Assembly: GCA_009823505.1 (NCBI GenBank)
Contig: VZQC01000544.1
Coordinates: 2,407,664-2,471,663 of the forward strand
DNA from: Rhizomys pruinosus
Lineage: Eukaryota; Chordata; Mammalia; Rodentia; Spalacidae
Direction: 5' to 3'
DNA: 64,000 bases
In this document: positions 46,496 through 57,500 of the stretch, piece by piece
Layout: every line of letters begins with the position of its first letter
Numbering within the stretch: the first letter of the stretch is position 1
Notes under the pieces: generated by a model
Databases searched by the model: none
What the model was told of the DNA's origin: nothing
The model's input: the letters and a program-made list of their open reading frames with translations, nothing else
Position numbers and translations under genes: made by a program

Positions 46496-49094
46496 AAGAA
46501 ATGTAACTGATGCAGTCTTTCTGTTGTTGTTGTTCTTTTAATATGCATCCCTCTCCACAAGAAATACTGAAATGGTGACTCGGGAAGGGTGGGAGGGGTG
46601 GGAGAGGGACAAAGGTGTATATTCAATTGGTGCATCTTTAATTGACGTGAGTTCAACAAGTATCCAGTTTTGCCCAGACTCTGTCTACAGGATACAAGGT
46701 GTTTTAGGACTTAGTAAAAGCAAATATGTGCATATTAAACAACATTGGTTTAAAGGCTGATAAAAAAGGTAATGCATCTGAGTTAATTGGTGATATAAAT
46801 TGCTGTTGTCCACATTAGCTTTAATTAAAAGCTGTATAACAATTACTTTGGGATGGGTATAAACAAATGTTCTCTATAATTTTGCTGTCCTATAGTATCA
46901 CCTGGCAGCAATCTCTTTCACCTATAGGATGATTTAATTTAAAAATAAAGTTTGTTTCCCAAGTTAATCACATACAGTAACCCAAAACAGCATGGGTGAA
47001 CTTGATGAAATCTGTGCCTTGATTCCACCCTATAGGTATGTATAAAACAACTGCTTTTTTGAGACTCATGGGTCAAAAATAAAAACCTTAAATAAAAAAG
47101 GGGGATATAGATAGATATGAAAACTTTTTGTCAAAAAACCTTGCAACCCAAATCTTAAAACTAACTATGGGAAAGGATTTGTATGTTCCAACAGGCCAGA
47201 GTATCACCAACTTAATGGCTGAGAAAGAAAATGCAGCTTTGCAGTGAGTAGGATGTACCAGAAAGTGCCAGCAGAAGGATTGACTCCTCTGGGCATTGAA
47301 GGGAAGAAATGCCTCAGATTGCTGCAGACATCAGGCCCCTCTGTGGATCCTACTAGTAACAACTATTTTTAATGATTCCTAACGAAGCTTACCTTCTAGG
47401 TGCCGCAAAGGTTTTAATACAAGAGACTTTCTTAACTCCCCCCCATAGAATAAGGAGAAATATGATGATGATGAGGTCGTTCTCCAGCTGTAGATTGGAG
47501 CCAGCTGTTATAGAGGTATTCTCTTGTAAAATCAGTAAAACTGCCTTCTTTAATTGACTAATGGACATAGAAACTGTGAAAAGGATTATTCTCTATTCAG
47601 AACCAAATATAATGCTAAAGTCTCCTTAAGCTATGCACTTAAACAAAATATATTAATACAGGAGCTCTGACATCAACAATGGATTATTCTACCAAGGAGA
47701 TGTTGGCCAGGGGATCCAAGCCCCCACAAAAGGTAAAGGCTCCTTGCCTCCAAACTGGGATATCTGCAGGAAGAGAGGCGATAAGGCCCTGCTGTTGAAG
47801 ACCTGATATAAACATGGGAAAGATGTATGGAGACCGCACTTGCAAGTATACAGATGGTCTCTGGAATGCCAGAGAGTGTTACCAAAGGCCACTAAACCAA
47901 TAAAGCAAATATAGGTCTCCTTGAGTCAAGCAAGACTCCTCCGTCAGCACCAGCTACACCTCATCTGCCTGGAAATACTGTGCAGCAGTGGCAGCCATAT
48001 GTCTGTATATCCCAAATCTAATTGGCTATTAGCTCTCTCCTTGGAGGAATAACCCACGGCTGATGCCACAAGCTTACATCCTCTAATGGTTAGGAGATGT
48101 TATAAACCACACGAAGACCCTGTCATACTTAACAGAAGAAAATGTAATTCATGGATTAACATACCATCCAAACATCTGTGTCTATACCAAAGTAACCTAC
48201 CATAACAATTAGTACTGTTTAAATACCTATATATCTAATTGCGTGTGCTTCATTAGTAGGATCGAAAGGCTATATATTATACTGTTTAAATACCTATATA
48301 TCTAATTGCATGTGCTTCATTAGTAGGATTGAAAGGTTATGCCTGGACAAGCTGGCAGCCCATGAAAGAAAACAGCCAGAATTGACTAGAGACCAAGACA
48401 ACAGCTCCAGAGAAAGTAGACTGTTTTGCATCTCATCCACGTGTGCCCCTTTTCTAAGCCTAGGGAACAATCTGCGGAAGAGGAGGCGCGGTAGAATGTA
48501 AGGGCTGCGATTGGGGTGAAAGGTGAAACTACAACAATATAGACTGGACACTCATTTGATCAACTTGATTGAACATACAAACCCCCCCCCCCCTGCTGGA
48601 TGGTGGGACCCATGAGCTGTATGGGTTTGGGCACAACTGCTCGCAAATTGGTTTGACATGAAGGATGCTTGTACTCACAAATTATCACTTATTGTTAAAA
48701 AAAAATGAAAACAAAACAAAAAAAAAAAAACCAGAAAGATGCAGAAAAGTTACGGCAGAATGCATGATCTGGGATGGGTATGGGTGGGGCGGGGTGAAGG
48801 GAAGGGGATATACGCCTGAACTGAATTGGAAAATGATGTATGAAGTACACAAAGCATCAATAAAAAAAAAAAAAGAAAAAAAAAGAAAAGAATCAGAAAA
48901 AAAAGAAAAAAAGAAAAAAAGAGAGAAAAGAATCAGAAAAAGATCCAAGGCAGGTTTGGCAGGGTGCATGAACTCGGGTGGGGTGGGGGGCATGGAAGAC
49001 AAGATGAGTCTAGATTGGACTGAGAAACGATGTATGAAATGCACATAACTTCAATAAAAATGTAAAAAAAAAAAAAAAAGAAATGTAACTGATG
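46496..49094 (+). mobile_element. Young L1 3' insertion with 5' inversion, long 3' UTR and exact 17 bp TSD
   Basis: The duplication aagaaatgtaactgatg is exact at 46,496-46,512 and 49,078-49,094 and defines one insertion of about 2.57 kb. The first 53 bases (46,513-46,565) are L1 sequence in the opposite orientation to the rest, joined to gaaatggtgactcggg, which is the hallmark of twin priming. From 46,566 to 48,864 the element is the long-type L1 3' UTR, near-identical to the minus-strand copy at 53,648-55,980. It has a first G-rich tract at 46,580-46,615 and a second at 48,770-48,815, then AATAAA at 48,859. The tail does not end there: A-rich sequence (48,865-48,940) leads to a second L1-like 3' end with its own AATAAA (49,053) and poly(A) before the TSD. 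Confidence 0.9.
48214..48345 (+). repeat. 67 bp tandem duplication inside the long L1 3' UTR
   Basis: The unit starting actgtttaaatacctatata occurs at 48,214 and 48,281. The minus-strand copy at 54,182-54,330 has the same duplication, so it was present in their common source. Confidence 0.85.
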
Positions 49095-49311
49095 GGCTAT
49101 TGGAAACAGATGGCTGCTGGGAAAGGAAGAGTCAGCTCTTTTAAAAGGCCCACACAGAGGGACATTTAGGGACAAAATTTTATTCTATAGGCATATATAT
49201 AACATGAAATTGGGTACTGAGAATTAGGCTCGGGGAAGTGAGAGTTAAGCTTGGGAATCTAAACACAATCAAAATATATTATATGAAATTTGCAAAAATT
49301 CAATTTTGGGG
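49095..49311 (+). mobile_element. Old L1 3' UTR fragment, plus strand
   Basis: The words gctgctgggaaaggaagagt, cagctctttt and aaatatattatatgaaattt resemble an older rodent L1 3' end. It would have lain within the dispersed repeat before the younger insertions. Confidence 0.45.
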
Positions 49312-49465
49312 GGGTATTTTCGAGATAGGGTCTCCCTGTAGCCCCAGCTGTCCTGGAACTCACCTTGTATACCAGGCTGGCCTTGAACTCACAAAGATCT
49401 GCCTGCCTCTGCCTCCCAAGTGCTAGGATTAAAGGCATGCACCACCATGCCTGGCTTCAGTTTTA
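49312..49465 (-). mobile_element. B1 SINE, minus strand
   Basis: A reversed B1 ends accaccatgcctggc. Flanks ttcaatttt and ttcagtttt suggest a short TSD. The usual T-rich tail has become a G-run (49,309-49,315). Confidence 0.9.
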
Positions 49466-49635
49466 AAAAAGAGGAGCACATGCCAGTAAGCAGAATTCCT
49501 CTGTGGTCTATGCTTCAGTTTCTGCCTCCAGGTTCCTGCCCTGAATCCCTGCATTGGCTACCCTTCTTTCTTCCAAATATTACATTTGGCCATGGTGTTT
49601 ATCACAGTAATAGAAAAGGAAACTAGAACACTCAC
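49466..49635 (+). repeat. Rodent dispersed repeat, second copy, right part
   Basis: It resumes the family of 46,313 with acatgccagtaagcagaatt, cctctgtggtctatgcttca and tatcacagtaatagaaaagg. Confidence 0.6.
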
Positions 49636-49667
49636 CTTTCCTTTTCATGGCTTACTGTATGTTCTTC

Positions 49668-49682
49668 TTACATTCTTTTTTT

Positions 49683-49714
<32 letters not shown>

Positions 49715-49945
49715 TTTATGCATATGAATGTACTGTCTGCATGCAGGTCTGTGCACCCGTGTCGTGCAGTGCCGTGGAGGTCAGAAGAGGGTGTCGGATT
49801 CCCCTGGAACTGGAGTTCTCCTGGAATTGGAGCTACAGACGGTTCTCAGCCACCATGTGGGTGCTGGGGATCGAACCCGGGTCCTCTGCAAGAGCAGTTT
49901 GTGCTTTTAAGCACTAGGCTATCTCTCCAGCCCCACATTCTTTAA
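49668..49945 (-). mobile_element. B2 SINE, minus strand, with TSD
   Basis: B2 spans about 49,685-49,934 and has a long (TTTA)n tail. The flank acattctttaa appears after it and, nearly unchanged, before it. Confidence 0.92.
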
Positions 49946-49977
49946 GACAGTGATTGGGATAGCAGAGGGAAGAGAAA

Positions 49978-50232
49978 AAAAATATATAAAACTTAAAAAA
50001 TTTTTATTCTTTTTATGTGTATGAGTGTACTGTTTGCATGTAGGTTGGTGCACCTGTGTTGTGCAGTGCCGCAGAGGTCAAAAGAGGGCATCAGATTCCC
50101 CTGAACTGGAGTTAAAGACAGTTCTTAGCCACCATGTGGGTGCTGGGAATCAAACCCGGGTCCTCTACAAGAGCAGTCAGTGCTCTTAACCGCTGAGCCA
50201 TCTCTCCAGTCCCCCCCATATAGAAACTTTCA
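49978..50232 (-). mobile_element. B2-family SINE, minus strand, shorter type
   Basis: B2 of the shorter type spans about 49,993-50,217. Flanks atataaaactt and atatagaaactt are nearly the same. It lies 45 bp from the previous B2 in the same orientation. Confidence 0.9.
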
Positions 50233-50606
50233 TCTGATGGTGACACTGCTACCACCAAAGGAGGTAGGAAATCTAATCATATAATAAGTTATTAGGTACA
50301 CTAATACCTTTTTATACTAGATTACATTGGCCAGTTATGTTGATTAGAAATAAAGTCTATGGCCACAACTATGACTTTAATTACAGACCAGCTAAGTTAG
50401 AAAACCTATTGATTTCAAGAAAAGCCTATTTGGAGGATGGATTAAGAAAATTCATCATTTCAATGAAGGGAAAATAAATTGAAAAAGTACGACTGTTCAA
50501 GCTCACCACTGTTATCTTGGGCTATGGGAAATTTATTATGAAGTTGAGACTAACATCTACAATAAAATCCAGGAGTAATCATGATGATAGTCTAGAAGTT
50601 TTATGT
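50233..50606. other. Unassigned sequence
   Basis: No gene or repeat recognised. Confidence 0.4.
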
Positions 50607-50794
50607 TTGAATAATTTCCTTTTTTTTTTTTTTTTTTTTTGGTCTTTTTGAGACAGGGTCTCCCTGTAGCCCCAGCTGTCCTGGAACTCACTATGTAGAT
50701 CAGGCTGGCCTTGAATTCACGGAGATCTGCCTGCCTCTGCCTCCCAAGCGCTAGGATTAAAGTGTGCACCACCACACCTGGCTTGAATAATTTC
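50607..50794 (-). mobile_element. B1 SINE, minus strand, with 12 bp TSD
   Basis: B1 spans 50,619-50,782 and has a long poly(T). ttgaataatttc is exact at 50,607-50,618 and 50,783-50,794. Confidence 0.95.
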
Positions 50795-51620
50795 TACCCA
50801 GCCATACCACTCATGGGTGTATACCTACAAGACTAATCGTACTACAAAGATACATGCACATCTATATTTATTACAGCTCTCTTCACAATAGCCAAGAGCT
50901 GGAACCAACCCAAATGCCCCTCAACTGACAAGTGGATAACAAAAATGTGGTAAATTTACACAATGGAATTCTATGCATCGGTAAAAAAGATGACATCATG
51001 AACTTTGCAGGTAAATGGATCGAACTCAAAGCCATTATGCTAAATGAAGTAATGCAGTCTCAAAAAGACAAACAGGGAAAGGCAAGCTGAGCAATGTTAT
51101 TGTTATATTTCTTTCTATCTGAAAGCAACCGTGATGTTATAATGTGAATCTCTTAATGAGCTCTAGAATTAAATTATCACTTACTTTCAGACATGGTAAT
51201 TAATGTATATGGGCAGAAGGTATATGTTCATATTTTAGATTAATGTAAAATTAAAGGGAAAAATGTGAACTCTTAAACATATATCAGAGTTAACATAGAG
51301 TTTATTCCTGGAGGACATGATTCTGGTACATATATGATGTTTATATAGGCATATTTTGGAGCAATACAATTGGGAGGGAACCACAACAACATAAGGACTA
51401 GGGTCAAAGAATGACTTACATAGTTAAATTCTGCCCAAAGCAATAAACCTTTGCAGAGGAAAACTTTAAAAAGACTGAAAGATATAGGACATATATGGCA
51501 AAACACAGGAACTGGGGTGGGGTGGGGGGAAGGGAAAGGGGAATACGTCTAAATTGAACTGAAAAATGATATATGAAATACACAAAATGCCAATAAAAGT
51601 ATAATAATAATAATAATAGA
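50795..51620 (+). mobile_element. L1 3' end (ORF2 C-terminus and 3' UTR), plus strand, 5'-truncated
   Basis: The start codes for a HTTHGYIPTRL-like ORF2 end and continues to KKDDIMNFAGKWIELKAIML and SQKDKQGK near 51,080. A 3' UTR of about 500 bp follows, with a G-rich tract at 51,512-51,542 and ccaataaaagtataataat at the end. This is a short-type 3' UTR. Confidence 0.88.
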
Positions 51621-51722
51621 AAAATTTCAGAAGCAATTTTCAAAAATGTGCCAATGGCAAACTTCCAAGGACCATGTCATAACTGCGGTATGCAGCACCA
51701 ATTACAATTCCAAAATATTTCT

Positions 51723-51902
51723 AAAAATTAGCTGAACGTGTTGGCATACCTCTTTAATCTCAGCGTTCGGGAGGCAGAGGCAGGTGGAGCTCTGTGAGTT
51801 CAAGACTAGCGTGCTCTACATACAAGCTCCAGCCCAGATGGGACTAAAGGGAGACCCTGTCTCAAAAAGACAAAAAAAAAGGGAAAAAGTTAAAAATTAG
51901 CT
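51723..51902 (+). mobile_element. B1 SINE, plus strand, with 11 bp TSD
   Basis: B1 spans 51,734-51,891. aaaaattagct occurs at 51,723-51,733 and 51,892-51,902. The body is more diverged than the other B1 copies. Confidence 0.9.
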
Positions 51903-53505
51903 TGAAAAGAAAAGAGTTGGGGTATGATTACTTTCATTTACCTGAGGTGAGCTCATTCATTCGTTCTCTAAATGGTTATGGAAAGCAGAGCAGACTTGGG
52001 TGAATTTCAGAAATACTGTGCTTCTTAGGCGGTGATGAAACTTTTGACATTTAGAGAAGCCTTGAATCTTGGTAACATGCCCATGTCAGTGAAGACAGGG
52101 ACAGTCTCACAAGGAGAGATGAAGGCTCGTCTGACAGCTTCTGACAGATGTTCCACAGACCTTTAGTGATATTTCCACAATTTGCTTTTTGAAATATCTT
52201 TTGTGAGTTTAAGATCCCCCTTTATTTGCCAGGAAAGTTCTTATTTCTGCATAGAATGCAGGCGTTCACCCACAGCCAGAAAACAACGTGAGGTGCACAG
52301 TGTTCACTAGGGAAAAGGCTCTCTGAACCCAGTACCTTAAAGCTGCCTAGTAGCTATGTCTCCATTTTCTGTGTGTCTCCATTTCCATATTTATTAATTC
52401 CTTATTTACTAATCTTGCATCTCTTCTATCTCTTTCCTTAATAAAGATCATTTTGGACAAATTCAGTTATGGCTCTAAACACAGATGGAAACTATGTGAA
52501 TTTTTTAATATCCAAGCCTTTGCTGTGGTTTCTAATGTGCCTTTCCCAAGTTACTAATAATACATTTCTCTGATCTTTCTGGTAGCAGTCAGGAGCTATG
52601 TGGGTGTTTGAATTGCTCCTTCTAAAAGTCATTTATTGATTTTTCCCTCTTTGGGAGAGATGGCTATTTTGGTTTGAGTTGATATTTTAGTCCTCTTCAT
52701 TGGTTTTATCTATGCATTAGCTTCCAGGACTTAGACTACGAGGTTTTTTTTTTTGTTGTTGTTGTTGTTTGTTTGTTTGTTTTTTCTCCATTTATGCTAA
52801 GATTTTCATCACATTTTTGGAACTTCAGTGACAATCTGAACTAGTAATGAACTGTTTTCTAGGTATGTTTATGCACATATTTTAGCACCAAACAGCAGTG
52901 TTCTTTTCTTCTGGCTGGTAGCTATGTACTTTAGCTTCTGTTCCTCTTGTACAATTAGTTTCTCTAACTACAAACTATTTCTTGAAAGTCAATTGAATTG
53001 TTTACTAAATGTTCATTTTTAAACGAAAGGCTCCTAGAATGGAAAGGAATGTTGGAAATTCCTTATCTACTTCCTATTCTGTGAAGAAATACATTCAAAC
53101 TCTGAACAGTTCTGCTGAGAGCCAACATTCTCTCTCATGGGAAACATCCCATTTGTAGAAGTTCTAGTAATTCACTGAACAGAAATCTGCCTCCTGTGGC
53201 TCCTACTCATTTGTTCTAGACGATCTTTTAAATCAAGCAGAATATGCCAGTATTTTCCACATTTAAATCTGGTTAGTGTGATTCACAAAGATTTCTTTCT
53301 CACAGCAAACATACAGGGTCAGCTCATATGGAATGGTTTGTGGGGTCTCTGATATCTATTGTTGTTCCTATTTTTTCTTGGATCCGTGATAGTTTTTTGA
53401 GGACTATCTTGTGCTCGATATTGTACAATTTATTGAGATTACCAGTATGGATAAAATTAGACCCTAAATTTTCAAAATGTAATGAGAAAGGTAAGTTAAT
53501 AAGGG
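51903..53505. other. Unassigned sequence
   Basis: A 1.6 kb stretch with no recognised gene or repeat. A (GTT)n-like run lies at 52,752-52,790. Confidence 0.4.
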
Positions 53506-53509
53506 TTTA

Positions 53510-53647
53510 GGCAAAAAAATAACAACACACACACAAAAAAATACTGGCATGGAACTTGAAAATTAGCACCAGGCCTCAGGCCCTGACCTTAGCAGAGGAA
53601 CTATGAGCAACTGATTACTTCAGGGAGAGGGAGAGTTGATTTTCTTT
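53510..53647 (+). mobile_element. Old L1 3' UTR, plus strand, left of the young L1 insertion
   Basis: The words gatggaacttgaaaat-like text, gaccttagcagaggaactat and cagggagagggagagttgat belong to an older rodent L1 3' UTR that resumes at 56,156. Confidence 0.6.
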
Positions 53648-56155
53648 CTTTTTTTTTTTTTATTGATGTTTTGTTGTATTTCATACATCATTTTCCAATT
53701 CAGTTCAGGCACATATCCCCTTCCCTTCCCCCCACCCCACCCCTACCCATCCCAGATCATGTATTCTGCCGTAACTTTTCAGCATCTTTCTGGTTTTTTT
53801 TTTGTTTTGTTTTGTTTTGTTTTGTTTTGTTTTCATTTTTTTTAACAATAAGTGATAATTTGTGAGTACAAGCATCCTTCATGTAAAACCAATTTGCAAG
53901 CAGTTGTGCCCAAACCCACACAGCTCATGGGTCCCACCATCCAGCAGGGGGGGCTTGTATGTTCAATCAAGTTGATCAAATGAGTGTCCAGTCTATATTG
54001 TTGTAGTTTCACCATTAACCCCAATCGAAGCCCTTACATTCTACCACGCCCCCTCTTCCGCAGATTGTTCCCTAGGCTTAGAAAAGGGGCACAGGTGGAT
54101 GAGAAGCAAAACACTCTACTTTCTCTGGAGCTGATGTCTTGGTCTCTAGTCAGTTCTGGCTGTTTTCTTTCATGGGCTGCCAGCTTGTCCAGGCATAACC
54201 TTTCGATCCTACTAATGAAGCACATGCAATTAGATATTTAGGTATTAAACAGTATAATATATAGCCTTTCGATCCTACTAATGAAGCACACACAATTAGA
54301 TATATAGGTATTTAAACAGTACTAATTGTTATGGTAGGTTTCTTTGGTATAGACACAGATGTTTGGATGGTATGTTAATTCATGATTTACATTTTCTTCT
54401 GTTAAGTATGGCAGGGTCTTCGTGTGGTTTATAACATCTCCTAACCATTAGAGGATGTAAGCTTGTGGCATCAGCCGTGGGTTATTCCTCCAAGGAGAGA
54501 GCTAATAGCCAATTAGATTTGGGATATACAGACATATGGCTGCCACTGCTGCACAGTATTTCCAGGCAGATGAGGTGTAGCTGGTGCTGACGGAGGAGTC
54601 TTGCTTGACTCAAGGAGACCTATATTTGCTTTATTGGTTTAGTGGCCTTTGGTAACACTCTCTGGCATTCCAGAGACCATCTGTATACTTGCAAGTGCGG
54701 TCTCCATACATCTTTCCCATGTTTATATCAGGTCTTCAACAGCAGGGCCTTATCGCCTCTCTTCCTGCAGATATCCCAGTTTGGAGGCAAGGAGCCTTTA
54801 CCTTTTGTGGGGGCTTGGATCCCCTGGCCAACATCTCCTTGGTAGAATAATCCATTGTTGATGTCAGAGCTCCTGTATTAATATATTTTGTTTAAGTGCA
54901 TAGCTTAAGGAGACTTTAGCATTATATTTGGTTCTGAATAGAGAATAATCCTTTTCACAGTTTCTATGTCCATTAGTCAATTAAAGAAGGCAGTTTTACT
55001 GATTTTACAAGAGAATACCTCTATAACAGCTGGCTCCAATCTACAGCTGGAGAACGACCTCATCATCATCATATTTCTCCTTATTCTTTGGGGGGAGTTA
55101 AGAAAGTCTCTTGTATTAAAACCTTTGTGGCACCTAGAAGGTAAGCTTCGTTAGGAATCATTAAAAATAGTTGTTACTAGTAGGATCCACAGAGGGGCCT
55201 GATGTCTGCAGCAATCTGAGGCATTTCTTCCCTTCAATGCCCAGAGGAGTCAATCCTTCTGCTGGCACTTTCTGGTACATCCTACTCACTGCAAAGCTGC
55301 ATTTTCTTTCTCAGCCATTAAGTTGGTGATACTCTGGCCTGTTGGAACATACAAATCCTTTCCCATAGTTAGTTTTAAGATTTGGGTTGCAAGGTTTTTT
55401 GACAAAAAGTTTTCATATCTATCTATATCCCCCTTTTTTATTTAAGGTTTTTATTTTTGACCCATGAGTCTCAAAAAAGCAGTTGTTTTATACATACCTA
55501 TAGGGTGGAATCAAGGCACAGATTTCATCAAGTTCACCCATGCTGTTTTGGGTTACTGTATGTGATTAACTTGGGAAACAAAGTTTATTTTTGAGTTAAA
55601 TCATCCTATAGGTGAAAGAGATTGCTACCAGGTGATACTATATGACAGCAAAATTATAGAGAACATTTGTTTATACCAATCCCAAAGTAATTGTTATACA
55701 GATTTTAGTTAAAGCTAATGTGGACAAGAGCAATTTATATCACCAATTAACTCAGATGCATTACCGTTTTTATCAGCCTTCAAACCAATGTTGTCCAATA
55801 TGCACATATTTACTTTTACTAAGTCCTAAAACACCATGTATCCTGTAGACAGAGTCTGGGCAAAACTGGATACTTGTTGAACTCACGTCAATTAAATGTG
55901 CACCAATCGAATATACACCCGTGTCCCTCTCCCACCCCTCCCACCCTTCCCGAGTCACCATTTCAGTCAGTTTTCTGATGCAATCTTTCTGTTGTTTTTC
56001 TTTTAATATGCAACCCTCTCCACAAGAAATATTTATAACTGGGTTATTGGTACTAGCATCCACATATGAGAGATACCATTTGTCGTTTGTTTTTCTGGGT
56101 CTGTGTTACTTCACTTAACATGATGTCTTCTAGCTCCATTCATTTGATTTTCTTT
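53636..56155 (-). mobile_element. Young 5'-truncated L1 with long 3' UTR, minus strand, exact 12 bp TSD
   Basis: The duplication ttgattttcttt is exact at 53,636-53,647 and 56,144-56,155, defining an insertion of about 2.5 kb. On the minus strand it opens with the last ORF2 codons (LELEDIMLSEVTQTQKNK at about 56,140-56,080) and a stop at 56,055-56,053, followed by a 3' UTR of about 2.4 kb. That UTR has a G-rich tract at 55,920-55,955, a 67 bp tandem duplication (54,182-54,330), a second G-rich tract at 53,718-53,755 and AATAAA next to the poly(A) at 53,650-53,662. Unlike the copy at 46.5 kb, the 5' end is collinear, so it shows the undisturbed order. Confidence 0.92.
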
Positions 56156-56392
56156 AAGGAAGTAACTCTAGATAGGCTGACTAGATATCTATGGATGAAC
56201 TTGCACTGTTGTACATCACCTCCAGGTACAAAAGTTTAAAAGGCCAGGCCTTAACATATATGACAGAATGTATGAAATCTTGTGGGAGGCCTGTGGGGGT
56301 ATGGACGGGGGAGGAGTCTAAATATGATTAAGACTTACTGTATGAAATGCACAAAAATTCAATAAAAATAAAGACTAAAAATTTTAAAAATC
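56156..56392 (+). mobile_element. Old L1 3' UTR end, plus strand, right of the young L1 insertion
   Basis: It continues 53,647 with aaggaagtaactctagatag, tgaacttgcactgttgtaca, a G-rich stretch (56,282-56,312), and gtatgaaatgcacaaaaatt with caataaaaataaa. Confidence 0.75.
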
Positions 56393-57500
56393 TATACTTT
56401 GATGAGTGGTATACACTATACTTGTCTGCAAATATCAGGATCCAGATTAAGAATAGGATAAGAAGTTACATTTGTCTAGAGATATGAAAGAGATAGGGTT
56501 TTCTCTATGATCTATGATGTCTCCAGCCATGTGTATTCGATTATGTTTACAGTACCACCCACGAGTTCGCTCTCATTGAGAGGGCTTAAAGTTGATTACA
56601 GCCCCTCCCCCATCACAGTGCCACCATTGCACCAATAGAGGTAGTTTGTTATGGTTGTTAAGTTTTAGGGCTGGGCTGCACATTAATTGATTTTTCTCCC
56701 TTAGCAGAACTATGAGAGCTAAACTTCAAGTAGAAAGGCTTCCAAGTCAGCTTCTTTTTGCAGTAGATGGAGGCTACTGCAGAGTTCCACAACAGGTCAC
56801 ACATAGAGAATATATATGTCTGAGACATGCCCACCCCTAGGTGACATATCTGCAGTGAAACATCTATACCTAAGGTTCACAGAACACAGTGAAACAGGAG
56901 GTGGAGAGAACACTAGTGCATACCTCAACTCTCACCAGTGAAGGTTCCTTATACAATAGAGTGTGATGCATGCGGAAGGCCAACTTTTAGAGAATAAGTG
57001 ACTGCAGAGTGTGTGTCCCTAGATAGGACTCCTATATTAAGCCTTGCCAACCCATGGATCAGGGACCACTTCGGAAGATGGAGTGAAAAGATTGTTAGAG
57101 CGAGGGTTGATCCATAGGGAAACAGGCTTTCAGGCCACTGGAAGCTTGCACATGTGAACTTGTGACAATGGTGGCATCAAGAATAAGGGCCTACAGTGGA
57201 AAGGAAATATGCACCCAGCAGGCCCTAGCCTGGAAACTGTTGGAGACTGATTACTGCTGGGTGAGAGAGAGAGTAGACCTTACTTACAATTACTGGATAG
57301 GCTTACTAGACTCTAGTGGATGAATTTGCATAGAAGAACATCTGAGTACAAAAGTCCTGGATAGGACTTAACATGTATAATGGAATGCATGAGATCTTGT
57401 GGGGGGGGGGCATGGATGAGGGAAGACATCTAAATTTGAATAGAGATCTATTAAACATGCTTTGTTTTCTTAGAGAGTCACTGAAAAATGAAGACTTTAA
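56393..57500 (+). mobile_element. Another rodent L1 3' UTR copy, plus strand
   Basis: The order atctatgatgtctccagcca, accacccacgagttcgctct, gatggaggctactgcagagt, ggaccacttcggaagatgga, actgattactgctgggtgag, then a G-run (57,401-57,410) matches 29,440-30,345. It lies head to tail with the preceding L1 end. Confidence 0.72.

Noticed and set aside
48665..49048. 127-codon plus-strand frame rich in Lys and Glu
   Set aside because: It is made of the A-rich tails and G-rich tracts of the young L1 and has no protein-like composition.
54642..54861. Two overlapping frames repeated exactly at 47,673-47,892
   Set aside because: Conservation between the two places only reflects the recent common source of the two L1 copies. 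It is not evidence of coding, as the frames lie antisense in an L1 3' UTR.
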